Source of the DNA: Amycolatopsis sp. NBC_01480
GTDB lineage: Bacteria; Actinomycetota; Actinomycetes; Mycobacteriales; Pseudonocardiaceae
Assembly (NCBI RefSeq): GCF_036227205.1
Contig: NZ_CP109442.1
Span: forward strand, 1,302,001-1,366,000
Direction of reading: 5' to 3'
DNA: 64,000 nucleotides
In this document: piece by piece, positions 42,405 to 50,163 of the stretch
How the letters are laid out: every line of letters begins with the position of its first letter
How positions within the stretch are numbered: the first letter of the stretch is position 1
The notes under the pieces: model-generated
Seen by the model: only the letters and a program-made list of their open reading frames with translations
Database searches by the model: none
What the model was told of the DNA's origin: nothing
Program-made: the position numbers and the translations under genes

Positions 42405-43490
42405 TCATCGGTCGCGGGTCTGGCCCAGCAGCTCGACGTACGGGGCCGTCCGCAGGTCCCCGCCCTTCAGCTCGGCAGTCCGTTCCGCGCCCAGCACTCC
42501 GATCCCCTCTTGGTAGGTCGCGCCGCCGCGGACGCCCAGCGGCAACGAGATCCCCGGCGACGCCGGGGAGTACACCGTGAGCGGCCCGCCCTCGATGAGC
42601 GCCCGGATGTTCGCGGCCACGACGTCGGCCTGCATTCCGGCCGCCCGCGCCATCTTCGCCTCCGGCAGGTCCACCAGGTCGCCGAGCGCGAAGACCCGCT
42701 CGTGGCCGGCGACGCGAAGGTGCGGAGTCACCCGTAATGTCCCGGCCGTCGTCCGCGCCGGAGAGCCGGAAAAGTAGCCGGAAGCCGGCGCGACGCCGAA
42801 GCAGCGAAACCACACTCCGGCGCTCACCCGGTGCCCCGAACGCGTCGTCACGGTGAACGCTTTCGATTGTCCTGCCTGGGAAACCGGATCCTCCGTCAGG
42901 CTGGTGCCCAGGAGCAACGTCACGCCCAGCGCGTCGAGCTGGCGGCGCAGCTCCGCGCGGAACTCGTCCGGGTACTGCCCGCCGAGCACGTCCGCCGCGG
43001 GGTCGACAATCGTCACGGCCTTGTCCGGCCAGCGGTCTTTGATCTCGCCGGTCAGCTCCAGCCCGACCGGGCCGGCGCCGAGCAGCAGCACCGCGTCGGC
43101 CTCGGCCACGGCCTCCCTCGCGGCGTGGAGCCGGCCTTTCGCCGCGGTGGTACCGAAAACGTCCATCTTCGCCGGTAACGGATACGCCGACCCCGTGGCG
43201 AGCACGACGTAGTCGGCCACCACCCGCTCGCCCGACGAGAGCGTCACCTCGCCGCAGCTGTCGCCGACCTGCACGACGTGGTCGCGGAGAATTCGGCCGT
43301 GCCTGAGCAAGTTCTCGTACGGCAGGAAGATCCGGTCCGTCCACTCGGGATCGACCAGCGCGCGCAACGCCGCATTGTGGTGCACGAACTCCTCCCGCGG
43401 CTCGACGAGCACCACCTCCGCCACGTCGTCGAGCGCCTTCGCCACCGCGATCCCGCCGTAGCCGCCGCCGGCCACCACCACTCTCGCCAT
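42405..43490 (-). CDS. FAD-dependent NAD(P)-disulfide-type oxidoreductase (NDH-2/FSP1-like)
   Basis: 361 aa two-dinucleotide-binding protein. FAD site VVVAGGGYGGIAVAKAL; NAD(P) site AVLLLGAGPVGLELTGEI with VTIVDP; closing FAD motif RVFALGDLVDLPEAKMARAAGMQADVVA. It lacks a redox-active Cys pair, so it is closer to NDH-2/AIFM2-type quinone reductases. ATG 43490 follows GGGGG. The first of three identical-format MarR operators lies 13 bp before it, so the divergent MarR protein surely controls it. Confidence 0.85.
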   Translation of the reverse strand: MARVVVAGGGYGGIAVAKALDDVAEVVLVEPREEFVHHNAALRALVDPEWTDRIFLPYENLLRHGRILRDHVVQVGDSCGEVTLSSGERVVADYVVLATGSAYPLPAKMDVFGTTAAKGRLHAAREAVAEADAVLLLGAGPVGLELTGEIKDRWPDKAVTIVDPAADVLGGQYPDEFRAELRRQLDALGVTLLLGTSLTEDPVSQAGQSKAFTVTTRSGHRVSAGVWFRCFGVAPASGYFSGSPARTTAGTLRVTPHLRVAGHERVFALGDLVDLPEAKMARAAGMQADVVAANIRALIEGGPLTVYSPASPGISLPLGVRGGATYQEGIGVLGAERTAELKGGDLRTAPYVELLGQTRDR

Positions 43491-43502
43491 CGCGCCCCCT
43501 TG

Positions 43503-43557
43503 GTTCGCCATACGAACAGTTCGTAGTACGAACCTTACGTTAGTTCGCACTACGAAC
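43503..43557. promoter_or_regulatory. three MarR operators of the form GTTCG-N5-CGAAC
   Basis: GTTCGCCATACGAAC (43503-43517), GTTCGTAGTACGAAC (43519-43533) and GTTCGCACTACGAAC (43543-43557) fill the divergent promoter. They have identical 5-bp arms and 5-bp spacers. The second and third also form a larger 12-bp inverted repeat (ACAGTTCGTAGT/ACTACGAACTGT). Confidence 0.85.
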
Positions 43558-43590
43558 TGTCGTCAAGTAGGCTTCGCACCGGGAGGAGCC

Positions 43591-44028
43591 ATGACGAAGA
43601 CAGTGCCCACCGCGGACATCGAGCTGGCGGGTTCCCTGGTGCGGCTTTCGCATCTGGTGCAGCACGTGTTCGCCGACGTCAGCCGTCAGCACGATCTGAC
43701 GCCGCAGCAGGCTCAGCTGCTGTGCGTGCTGATGGACGGGCCGCTCGGGATGTCGGAGCTGGGCCGGGTGCTGCACCTGGAGAAGTCCAGCCTCTCCGGC
43801 CTGGTCGACCGGGTGGTGCGCCGCGCGCTGGCCACGCGCGGCCAGCACCGCACCGACCGCCGCACCTGCCAGGTCACCCTGACCGACGAGGGCCGCGCCC
43901 TGGCCTGCGCCACCCACGACGGCATCACCGCCGAACTGGCCACCCTCCTCGCCGACCTGCCCCCAACCCACCGAACCCGCCTCGGCGCCGACCTCACCCA
44001 CCTGCTCGCGGGCACCCACCTGGCCTGA
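43591..44028 (+). CDS. MarR family transcriptional regulator
   Basis: 145 aa winged-helix protein: LTPQQAQLLCVLMDGPLGMSELGRVLHLEKSSLSGLVDRV in adjacent parts, then the wing RTDRRTCQVTLTDEGRAL. It is divergent from the FAD oxidoreductase, with three clear operators between. MarR proteins are usually released by phenolic or oxidative ligands; the target is the FAD enzyme plus its own gene. ATG 43591 follows GGGAGGAG. Confidence 0.93.
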   Translation: MTKTVPTADIELAGSLVRLSHLVQHVFADVSRQHDLTPQQAQLLCVLMDGPLGMSELGRVLHLEKSSLSGLVDRVVRRALATRGQHRTDRRTCQVTLTDEGRALACATHDGITAELATLLADLPPTHRTRLGADLTHLLAGTHLA

Positions 44029-44738
44029 CCTGCGAAGCCCTCGGGCATCGGCCCGGACCGGTAGGTGTGCCCGGCATCAGCCCGAGTTGCCAAGCGCGCC
44101 TGGGCAGCAGCCCGAAGCAGCAGTGCCCGGACCATCGGTCCGAACCACCACGCGCCTCGGGCATTTCAGGCCAAACCACCAGTCGCCCCAGGGCATCAGC
44201 CCGAACTTCCAGTCGCCACAGGGCAACAGTCCAAACCACCACGTACCTCGGAGCCTCAGTCCGGACTAGCAGCCGCCTTGGGGCCACAAGCCCAACCCCG
44301 GGTCTCCGGACCCGGCGCGCCAGCCCGACACCTGAGCCCGGGCCGACCACCAAGCACCCCAGGACATCAGCCCGAAGCACCAGTCATCCCGTAGCCCCAA
44401 CCCAGACCACCACTCACCTCGGTCCCTCGGCCCGGACTGCCAGCCGCCTTGGGGCGCCAGCCCAGCCCTCGGACTTTCGGTCCTGGCACGCCAGGCCGCC
44501 GCGAGCACCAGCCCGACACCGGCCCCCGGCCGACCACCAGTCCCCCGGCGCACCAGCTCCGGCACCGCCGGCTGCCGCGGACACGTCTGCCCACCGCTTG
44601 CCCTGCAACCAAGGCTCTGCAGCCCCACCGCCGCAGCCCAACTCGAAGCGAGTCACCGCAGCGAGCGGCCGGACCCCGCAAAGCCGCAGCCCGCGCCGCA
44701 AGCCGCTACCAGCGTCCCGACCCGCCGCTACTCACCTC
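44029..44738. other. 710-bp region between marR and the alkC-like gene
   Basis: Contains the 30-bp repeat field (44041-44545) and then about 190 bp of proline- and alanine-codon-biased sequence with no recognisable gene. Base composition and short-range periodicity differ from flanking genes. Confidence 0.5.
44041..44545. repeat. field of degenerate 30-bp tandem repeats
   Basis: Units start near 44041, 44071, 44101, 44131, 44161, 44191, 44221, 44251, 44281, 44311, then (after a 20-bp partial unit) 44361, 44391, 44421, 44451, 44481 and 44511. The best-conserved unit segment is GGGCATCAGCCCGAA followed by CCACCAGTCGC. Read on the minus strand each unit encodes a Trp-rich decapeptide: GDWWFGLKC, GTWWFGLLP, GDWKFGLMP, GEWWSGLGL, DDWCFGLMS, GAWWFGPMV. 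The reading frame shifts between units and one unit has a stop. No complete gene, ribosome site or start spans it, so it looks like the decayed or noncoding remnant of a repeat. Confidence 0.7.
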
Positions 44739-45842
44739 TCACGCGACCGGAAGCAGCTCGAACCCCGCCTTCCCGAACGATTCGCCGTTCACCTGGATTT
44801 CCAGCGCGTGCGGTCCCGGGTGGTACACGCGAGTGGTGATCAGCCGGAACGAGTGGGTCCGCTCGACCACCAGCTCTGCCCCCGGCTCGAGGGTTTTCGT
44901 GGTGAGTTTGAAGACCTTGGGGGTGGTGGAGCCGTTGGCTTTGCGGTGGTGCACCACGTAGTCGACGACCAGGTTGGCGGGCTCAGTGCTCGTGTTTCGC
45001 AGCGTGCAGCTGAAACCGAGGTCGTCGCCGACTGTCACGGATTCGTCCGAGAGCGCGGGACCGTCGAGGGTGATGCCGGACGGCGGGGCGAAACCCAGCA
45101 ATGCCAACGCATCCGCGTCGCCCTGCTTGATCAGCGTGCGGAGGCCGTGGCGCACGAGTTGCGCGGTCTGCTTTCCGGCGTCTGCGGACGACCAGCGAGC
45201 TGCGGCCGAGACTGCGACCTCCGGGCGGCCGCGGCTCAGGTCGTTCAGATGATTGGCGACGGAACGCCGCACGTACGCGGACTCGTCGCGGTAGAGCGCG
45301 TCGAGGATCGGCACCGTCACGCCCGGCCGCTCCACGATCGCGGTGACCCGCCTTGCCCACGGCAGCAACGGCCGCGTGCCCTCCGAAGCCAGCCGGCGGA
45401 CATGTTCGTCGGGGTGTTCGGTCCAGCTCAGCACCTTCGGCAGCGCGCGTTTTAGGTCGGCGTCCAGCAGCGGGCGGACGGCGAACTCGGCGGTGAGCCG
45501 CGGGGTGAGGTCGGCAAGCAGGTCGAGCGCCGCGTCGAACGCCGCCGTCCCACCGTTTTCGAGCGCCCGCGACGAGACCGCCTCGGTGACCGGCCAGATC
45601 ATCCAGCCGGTGAAGGTGTCGTCGGCCAGCGCCCGGCGCACCACGTCCTCCAGCTCGCGATAGCCGCCGGGCAGGTCGGTCAGCAACGCGTCGCGCAGCA
45701 AATCGGTGCGCTGACGCAAGCCGAGCCCGGTCAACCGCGCCCGGCCGAGCGCCGGGAACCGCAGACCCGGCGCCGCGGTTTTCAGGCTCGCGGCCAACCC
45801 CTTCGCTACCCGCGCGTTGAGCAGCTCGTCTGCCAGTGGCAT
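44739..45842 (-). CDS. AlkC/AlkD-like DNA alkylation repair protein
   Basis: 367 aa. A tandem HEAT-like alpha-solenoid (about 1-245) includes ALPKVLSWTEHPDEHVRRLASEGTRP in two adjoining parts and YRDESAYVRRSVANHLNDLSRG, the AlkC/AlkD hallmark with the DNA-facing Trp and Asp/Arg residues. A C-terminal Ig-like domain follows (about 265-365), known in a subset of AlkC proteins. These glycosylases excise cationic 3- and 7-alkylpurines without base flipping. ATG 45842; divergent from a TetR regulator with a shared operator at 45879-45890, so it may be inducible. Confidence 0.85.
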   Translation of the reverse strand: MPLADELLNARVAKGLAASLKTAAPGLRFPALGRARLTGLGLRQRTDLLRDALLTDLPGGYRELEDVVRRALADDTFTGWMIWPVTEAVSSRALENGGTAAFDAALDLLADLTPRLTAEFAVRPLLDADLKRALPKVLSWTEHPDEHVRRLASEGTRPLLPWARRVTAIVERPGVTVPILDALYRDESAYVRRSVANHLNDLSRGRPEVAVSAAARWSSADAGKQTAQLVRHGLRTLIKQGDADALALLGFAPPSGITLDGPALSDESVTVGDDLGFSCTLRNTSTEPANLVVDYVVHHRKANGSTTPKVFKLTTKTLEPGAELVVERTHSFRLITTRVYHPGPHALEIQVNGESFGKAGFELLPVA

Positions 45843-45878
45843 CGCTTCCCCCTCTGTTACACACATCACTATAGCGTA

Positions 45879-45890
45879 TGTAGCGCTACA
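45879..45890. promoter_or_regulatory. TetR operator in the divergent promoter
   Basis: TGTAGCGCTACA is a perfect 12-bp palindrome 9 bp from the TetR start and 37 bp from the AlkC start. The same GTAGC/GCTAC core appears at 46598-46633, upstream of the luciferase-like gene. Confidence 0.7.
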
Positions 45891-45898
45891 GTTGCTAC

Positions 45899-46591
45899 AT
45901 GGACATCGTGAACGGCAGCGCCAAGGACCGGCTCCTGCTCGCCGCCGCCCAACTGCTCGACGGCGCCGAAGCCCACTCGGTGTCCACCCGCGCGATCTGC
46001 GAGCGGGCCCACGTCCAGGCGCCGACGCTTTACCACCACTTCGGCAGCAAACAGGGCCTGCTCGACGCCGTGGTCAACTTCGGCTTCACCCAGTATCTGG
46101 AGAGCACCGACAAAATCGATCCGGACGCGGATCCGGTCCAGCAGATCCGCGACGGCTGGGACCGGCACGTCAAGTACGGACTGCACCACCCGGCCTTCTA
46201 CGTGCTGCTCTACGGCCAGATCAGGCCCGGTGAGCCGTGCACGCTCACTTCCAGCGCAGAGGAGATGCTGCGCAACCTGTTCACCCTCGTCGCCCGCCAG
46301 GGCCGGCTGCGCACCACTCCCGCAGAGGCCGCGCGGCAGGTCGCGGCCGCCAACTCCGGCGTCACGCTGAGCCTGATCGCACAGCCCGAATCGAACCCCG
46401 ACCTGGCGATGTCACACCAGGTCCGCGAGTCCGTGCTGGCCGGGCTGCTCACCGACGAGCCCGCCAAGGAACCGTCCACCGTCGGCGCGCTCGCGGTCGC
46501 TTTGTCGACCGCGCTGGACTCGCAAGCCGCCGAGTTGACCGCGACCGAGCAGAGCATGTTGCGCGAATGGCTCAGTCGCCTCGCCCTCTGA
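45899..46591 (+). CDS. TetR/AcrR family transcriptional regulator
   Basis: 230 aa. The DNA-binding helices are LLLAAAQLLDGAEAHSVSTRAICERAHVQAPTLYHHF in two adjoining parts and GSKQGLLDAVVNFGF; the C-terminal domain is TetR_C_33-like. It sits between the AlkC-like gene and an F420-type oxidoreductase, both carrying GTAGC/GCTAC palindromes upstream. It likely represses itself and both neighbours. ATG 45899 lies 9 bp past its operator. Confidence 0.9.
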   Translation: MDIVNGSAKDRLLLAAAQLLDGAEAHSVSTRAICERAHVQAPTLYHHFGSKQGLLDAVVNFGFTQYLESTDKIDPDADPVQQIRDGWDRHVKYGLHHPAFYVLLYGQIRPGEPCTLTSSAEEMLRNLFTLVARQGRLRTTPAEAARQVAAANSGVTLSLIAQPESNPDLAMSHQVRESVLAGLLTDEPAKEPSTVGALAVALSTALDSQAAELTATEQSMLREWLSRLAL

Positions 46592-46597
46592 CTCGTG

Positions 46598-46633
46598 CTA
46601 CATTCGCTACAGTTCAATCTGTAGCCAATGTAG
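46598..46633 (+). promoter_or_regulatory. TetR operator before the luciferase-like gene
   Basis: CTACATTCGCTACAG (46598-46612) pairs at 14 of 15 positions with CTGTAGCCAATGTAG (46619-46633). It repeats the core of the 45879-45890 site and ends 10 bp before the 46644 start. Confidence 0.65.
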
Positions 46634-46643
46634 GGGGTGTGGG

Positions 46644-47483
46644 GTGACAGTACGACTCGGCCGGTTCGGCGCCTGGATGAGCCCGGCGACCGACGAGCAG
46701 ACGCGTCGGAAAACCGCTGTGGAAGCGGAGAAACTGGGCTACGACGCCGTGTGGTTCGGCATCGGCAGCGGCACGGTCGAAGACCTGGCCTACTTCGAGG
46801 AGGTACTGGCGGCGACCGAGACCGTCACCGTCGCCACGGCGATCGTGAACATGTGGACCAACGACGCGGGCCGGATCGCCGCGTCTTACCACCGTTTGAT
46901 CGAGCGTTACGGCAACCGGTTCCTGCTCGGCGTCGGCGTCGGCCACCCGGAATCCGTGGCCCAGTACGAAAGTCCGTACGCGAAGATGGTCGGTTACCTC
47001 GACCGGCTAGACGCCGAGGGCGTGCCGAAGGAGGGCCGGATCCTGGCCGCGCTGGGCGACAAGTCGTTGAAACTGGCCGCGGACCGCATGCTGGGCGCGC
47101 ACCCGTACCTCGTGCCCCCTGCGCACACCGGGCACGCTCGCAAGATCCTGGGCCCGGACGCAATCCTCGCCCCCGAGCACAAGATCGTGGTGGAGGAGGA
47201 CGCGGAAGCGGCGCGGCTGATCGGGCGGCCGTTCGTGGAGAAGCCGTATTTGGGGCTGCGCAACTACGTGAGCAACCTCCGCCGGCACGGCTACACCGAG
47301 GAAGACGTCGCGGGCAGCGGCACCGACCGGCTGATCGACGACCTCGTCCTGCACGGCTCACCCGCGACGATCGCGAACCGGCTCGGCGAGCACCTGACCG
47401 CGGGCGCCGACCACGTGGGGATCCACGTACTGGGCCCGGACATCCTGACGGGGTACCGAAAACTGGCCGAGGTGGTGTTCTGA
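46644..47483 (+). CDS. luciferase-like F420-dependent oxidoreductase
   Basis: 279 aa TIM-barrel protein of the LLM class: AEKLGYDAVWFGIGSGTVEDLAYFEEVLAATETVTVATAI in adjacent parts, YGNRFLLGVGVGHPE and HIGIHVLGPDILTGY-like C-terminus. Such enzymes use reduced F420 (or FMN). GTG 46644 follows GGGGG. Downstream of the TetR regulator and its second operator, so it is probably a target of it. Substrate unknown. Confidence 0.85.
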   Translation: MTVRLGRFGAWMSPATDEQTRRKTAVEAEKLGYDAVWFGIGSGTVEDLAYFEEVLAATETVTVATAIVNMWTNDAGRIAASYHRLIERYGNRFLLGVGVGHPESVAQYESPYAKMVGYLDRLDAEGVPKEGRILAALGDKSLKLAADRMLGAHPYLVPPAHTGHARKILGPDAILAPEHKIVVEEDAEAARLIGRPFVEKPYLGLRNYVSNLRRHGYTEEDVAGSGTDRLIDDLVLHGSPATIANRLGEHLTAGADHVGIHVLGPDILTGYRKLAEVVF

Positions 47484-47643
47484 CCATCGAGGAATCGGTC
47501 CTGGCGACGGATCTCGGGGTTTCCGAGCGCCAGTAGCGCATCGTGCATACGGCAAAGCACATAAGGGAAAGCGGAGAACCCTGCCGACGCACGTGAATAT
47601 CGGGATGCTCGTGATCGTTTCCCGATGCTCGGCTCACTTGCGT

Positions 47644-48162
47644 TCACGAGTCGATCAAGCCGCCGCCAGCCAGCCGCGCATTGGCAGCGAGCAGGACACC
47701 TTGGGCGAGTTCCCGCATCTCCGCGCGGATTGCTTCATCGTCACGGTTTGCCGCCAGTGTCTCGTCCCAGGCTTCCAGCGGCTGGAGCATCAGCCCGATC
47801 TCGGCTGCATTGTCACAGGACCACCGCAAACTCCACAGTGAACGCGCTCCCGCTTCGGGGAGCAGAGTGCCGGCGATCATCTGGCGGGCGATGTCACGGG
47901 CAACGACCCACGGGGCCTGCGACGCGTCAATCGGCACCACGCCGAGGTCTGCGAGCAGCTGCCGAACGAGCGGCACAGCATCGGAGAGAAGCAGGCGGGT
48001 TGCCGACTCGCCGGCCAGCTCGGCCGTTGAAGGGCTCTCGACACCGGCGACGAGCAGATCGCAAGCCAGCCAGACCGCTTCACCGGGTCGGACCAGGTCC
48101 AGCAACAGATCAGCGTTGAGCCGTGACACCCGGTCGCGCAGTTCGTCAGGCAGGTTCTCCAC
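47644..48162 (-). CDS. hypothetical alpha-helical protein
   Basis: 172 aa, Leu/Ala-rich, no signal peptide and no family I recognise. It looks largely helical (RLNADLLLDLVRPGEAVWLA, VPLVRQLLADLGVVP, AIRAEMRELAQGVLLAANAR). Acidic overall with Trp-rich SLWSLRW. GTG 48162 has only a weak ribosome site. A 6-bp-arm palindrome (48180-48196) lies upstream. Could be a small immunity- or chaperone-type protein; nothing confirms this. Confidence 0.55.
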   Translation of the reverse strand: MENLPDELRDRVSRLNADLLLDLVRPGEAVWLACDLLVAGVESPSTAELAGESATRLLLSDAVPLVRQLLADLGVVPIDASQAPWVVARDIARQMIAGTLLPEAGARSLWSLRWSCDNAAEIGLMLQPLEAWDETLAANRDDEAIRAEMRELAQGVLLAANARLAGGGLIDS

Positions 48163-48179
48163 GACCGCCAGTGAAACGC

Positions 48180-48196
48180 ACGATCGCAGTGATCGT
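48180..48196. promoter_or_regulatory. palindrome upstream of the 48162 gene
   Basis: ACGATC-GCAGT-GATCGT has perfect 6-bp arms and a 5-bp centre, 18 bp before the GTG start. Candidate operator without an identified regulator. Confidence 0.3.
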
Positions 48197-48254
48197 TACC
48201 GAATATCCGCGAGAACTTTCCGGTCACCAGAGCAGGCGACACCGCGCAGACCGA

Positions 48255-49106
48255 TCAGTCCTCGTTCTCTGAAGCGGCCTTCTTCGCAGCCTCGAAGGCT
48301 GAGCGGGCGGCGGTGAGATCTTTGGTCGCTTGGGTGGCGCGGGCTTCGGCGTCGGCGAGGCGGGTGCGGAGGTCGGTGACGCGCGCGTCGGCCTGTTCGG
48401 CTGCGTGTTCGGCGCGGATGAGGGTGCGGGCGGCCTCGGCGCGTTCTCGTTGGGCGGCGGCAGCTTTGCGGCGTTGTTCCTCGCGCCGGGCGTGAGCCTG
48501 GGCGCGTTCGCGTTCGCGGGCCTGACGGTCCTCCTCGGCCTTTTTCCTTTCCACAGAAGGAGAAGCTGCCTTTTTCGGTGCGGCCTTCGCCGGCGCAGAT
48601 TTCGTCGGCGCGGGCTTCTTCGAAGCCACCGAAGAAACCGGCAAGGACAGCCACTGGTCCGCGTCCTGCTGGGCCATCGACGTCAGGCGTCCGGCCAGGG
48701 CCAGTTCGGCGACGGACGGGTCGGCGACCACTGCCTCCAGGGTTTCCTCCACTTCGCGCGCAACGGCGTCGCTGAGGCTGGGAGCGTCGGCCATGATGCG
48801 GCGGACCAGTTCGTTCCGACGGTGGGCCAAGTCGCGCAGTTCGGCGCCGGCGAGGTTCGTATGGGCCTCCCGCAGGCGTTGGCCCAGGGCGGCCAGCTCG
48901 GTCAGCGAGGCGGCGCCGTCGCGGGCCAGGCGGTTGATGACGAAGGCCGCGCGGGTCGGCTTGCGCAGCGCGCGGATCCGGGCGGCCAGCTCGCGGTCGC
49001 CGGCGGCCGTGGCGTCGCGCGCGGCGGCGGTGCGGGCCGCGACGAACTCGCCGGGCTCCCCTGAGTAGAGGGCCTCGGCGACGGTGTCGAAGTCCGGAAC
49101 GTCCAC
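48255..49106 (-). CDS. conserved hypothetical coiled-coil protein
   Basis: 283 aa. The N-terminal half (about 1-160) is helical, with the actinomycete-type segment LRKPTRAAFVINRLARDGAASL. Residues about 170-200 are Ala/Lys/Pro-rich (KPAPTKSAPAKAAPKKAASP), and the C-terminal about 85 residues form a long Arg/Glu/Ala coiled coil (REEQRRKAAAAQRERAEAART, then RVTDLRTRLADAEARATQATK). GTG 49106 is chosen from conservation of VDVPDFDTV. Similar proteins are known only as hypotheticals; a DNA- or membrane-associated scaffold is possible. Confidence 0.65.
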   Translation of the reverse strand: MDVPDFDTVAEALYSGEPGEFVAARTAAARDATAAGDRELAARIRALRKPTRAAFVINRLARDGAASLTELAALGQRLREAHTNLAGAELRDLAHRRNELVRRIMADAPSLSDAVAREVEETLEAVVADPSVAELALAGRLTSMAQQDADQWLSLPVSSVASKKPAPTKSAPAKAAPKKAASPSVERKKAEEDRQARERERAQAHARREEQRRKAAAAQRERAEAARTLIRAEHAAEQADARVTDLRTRLADAEARATQATKDLTAARSAFEAAKKAASENED

Positions 49107-49191
49107 CCCGCCACCGAACCACAACCGTGGTCCGATTGCGACGGACGGCGTAGCGTGAATGCCCCACCGCAGGTCAAGCAAGGCGAGGACG

Positions 49192-50070
49192 ATGCCCATG
49201 ACGTCATCGGCCCGGCTCGCGCTGGCAGCCAGCCCCCTGGTCGCCGGCGCGCTGCAGGCACTCCAGCGCGCGACCGGGCTGCCGGTCGCGATGGGCGGAC
49301 CCGTGTCGGCGGGTTCGCGCTCCCTGGTGATCGACCAGCTCCGCGGCACGGCCACGCGCTCGTTGCAGCACTTGCAGGTCGCCACCGGCGCCGGGCTCGG
49401 CGGCAAAGCCGTGGCGCTGCGGCGGCCGTCCACGGTCACCGACTACCTGAATGCGCAAGGCATCACGCACAAATACGACCGGGCCGTGGCTCCCGAACAG
49501 CTGCGGGCCATCGTCGCGCTGCCGGTGTGCGTCGGGGATTCGACGCGCGCGGTGCTCTACGCCGCGACCCGCGATTCGATCACGTTCGGCGATCGGGTGC
49601 TGCGCGCCGCGACCGCGGTGGTGTCGAGGCTGGAGCGTGACATCGAGGTGGAGGAAGAGGTCCGCCGTCGCATCGCGACCCAGGCTTACGTTCCCCTGGG
49701 CGAGCCGCAACGTTTCTCGACACTCGCCGGGGAGCACCAGGAGCTGCAGGCCGAGCTGCTCGCAATCGCCGGTTCGATGCACGACGTCGAAGCCCGCGCG
49801 CGACTACTGGACGTTTGCGAACGCCTCCGCCCGGACGACGAAACCACCAGCGTCGACAGCGACATCACGCTCACCCCACGGGAGCTGGACGTGCTGCGGC
49901 TCGTGGGAGCCGGCTGCACCAACGACGAAATCTCCGCGGGGCTGGGACTGCGGGCCAACACCGTCAAGTCGTACCTCAAGCACGCGATGCGCAAGCTCGA
50001 CGCGTCGAACCGGATCCAGGCGGTGAACCGGGCGCGCGCGGCCGGGCTGCTGGACCACCCGCACCACTGA
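49192..50070 (+). CDS. LuxR-type regulator with GAF-like sensor domain
   Basis: 292 aa. Residues about 15-170 resemble a GAF-type ligand domain (LQVATGAGLGGKAVALRRPS, AIVALPVCVGDSTRAVLYAA). The C-terminal 65 residues are a LuxR helix-turn-helix: LTPRELDVLRLVGAGCTNDEISAGLGLRANTVKSYLKHAM in two adjoining parts. ATG 49192 follows GCGAGGA; 49159 and 49198 are alternatives. Its stop lies 94 bp before an acyl-CoA synthetase, which it may regulate in response to a small effector. Confidence 0.88.
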   Translation: MPMTSSARLALAASPLVAGALQALQRATGLPVAMGGPVSAGSRSLVIDQLRGTATRSLQHLQVATGAGLGGKAVALRRPSTVTDYLNAQGITHKYDRAVAPEQLRAIVALPVCVGDSTRAVLYAATRDSITFGDRVLRAATAVVSRLERDIEVEEEVRRRIATQAYVPLGEPQRFSTLAGEHQELQAELLAIAGSMHDVEARARLLDVCERLRPDDETTSVDSDITLTPRELDVLRLVGAGCTNDEISAGLGLRANTVKSYLKHAMRKLDASNRIQAVNRARAAGLLDHPHH

Positions 50071-50163
50071 CCACCCCCTTTGTGGGGTGGCCGGTACCCC
50101 CGGCGGCGAGTCATCATCGCCGAGCGGGCGGTGCCGCCCGCAAGACAGCGAAGGGACCGGCAC

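Noticed and set aside
44041..44545. CRISPR array
   Set aside because: Repeats are contiguous and diverged, with no unique spacers and no cas gene nearby.
43722..45455. Long plus-strand frame across marR, the repeat field and the alkC-like gene
   Set aside because: It crosses two real genes in other frames and is Pro/Arg/Thr biased; the repeats make it look open but there is no start signal.
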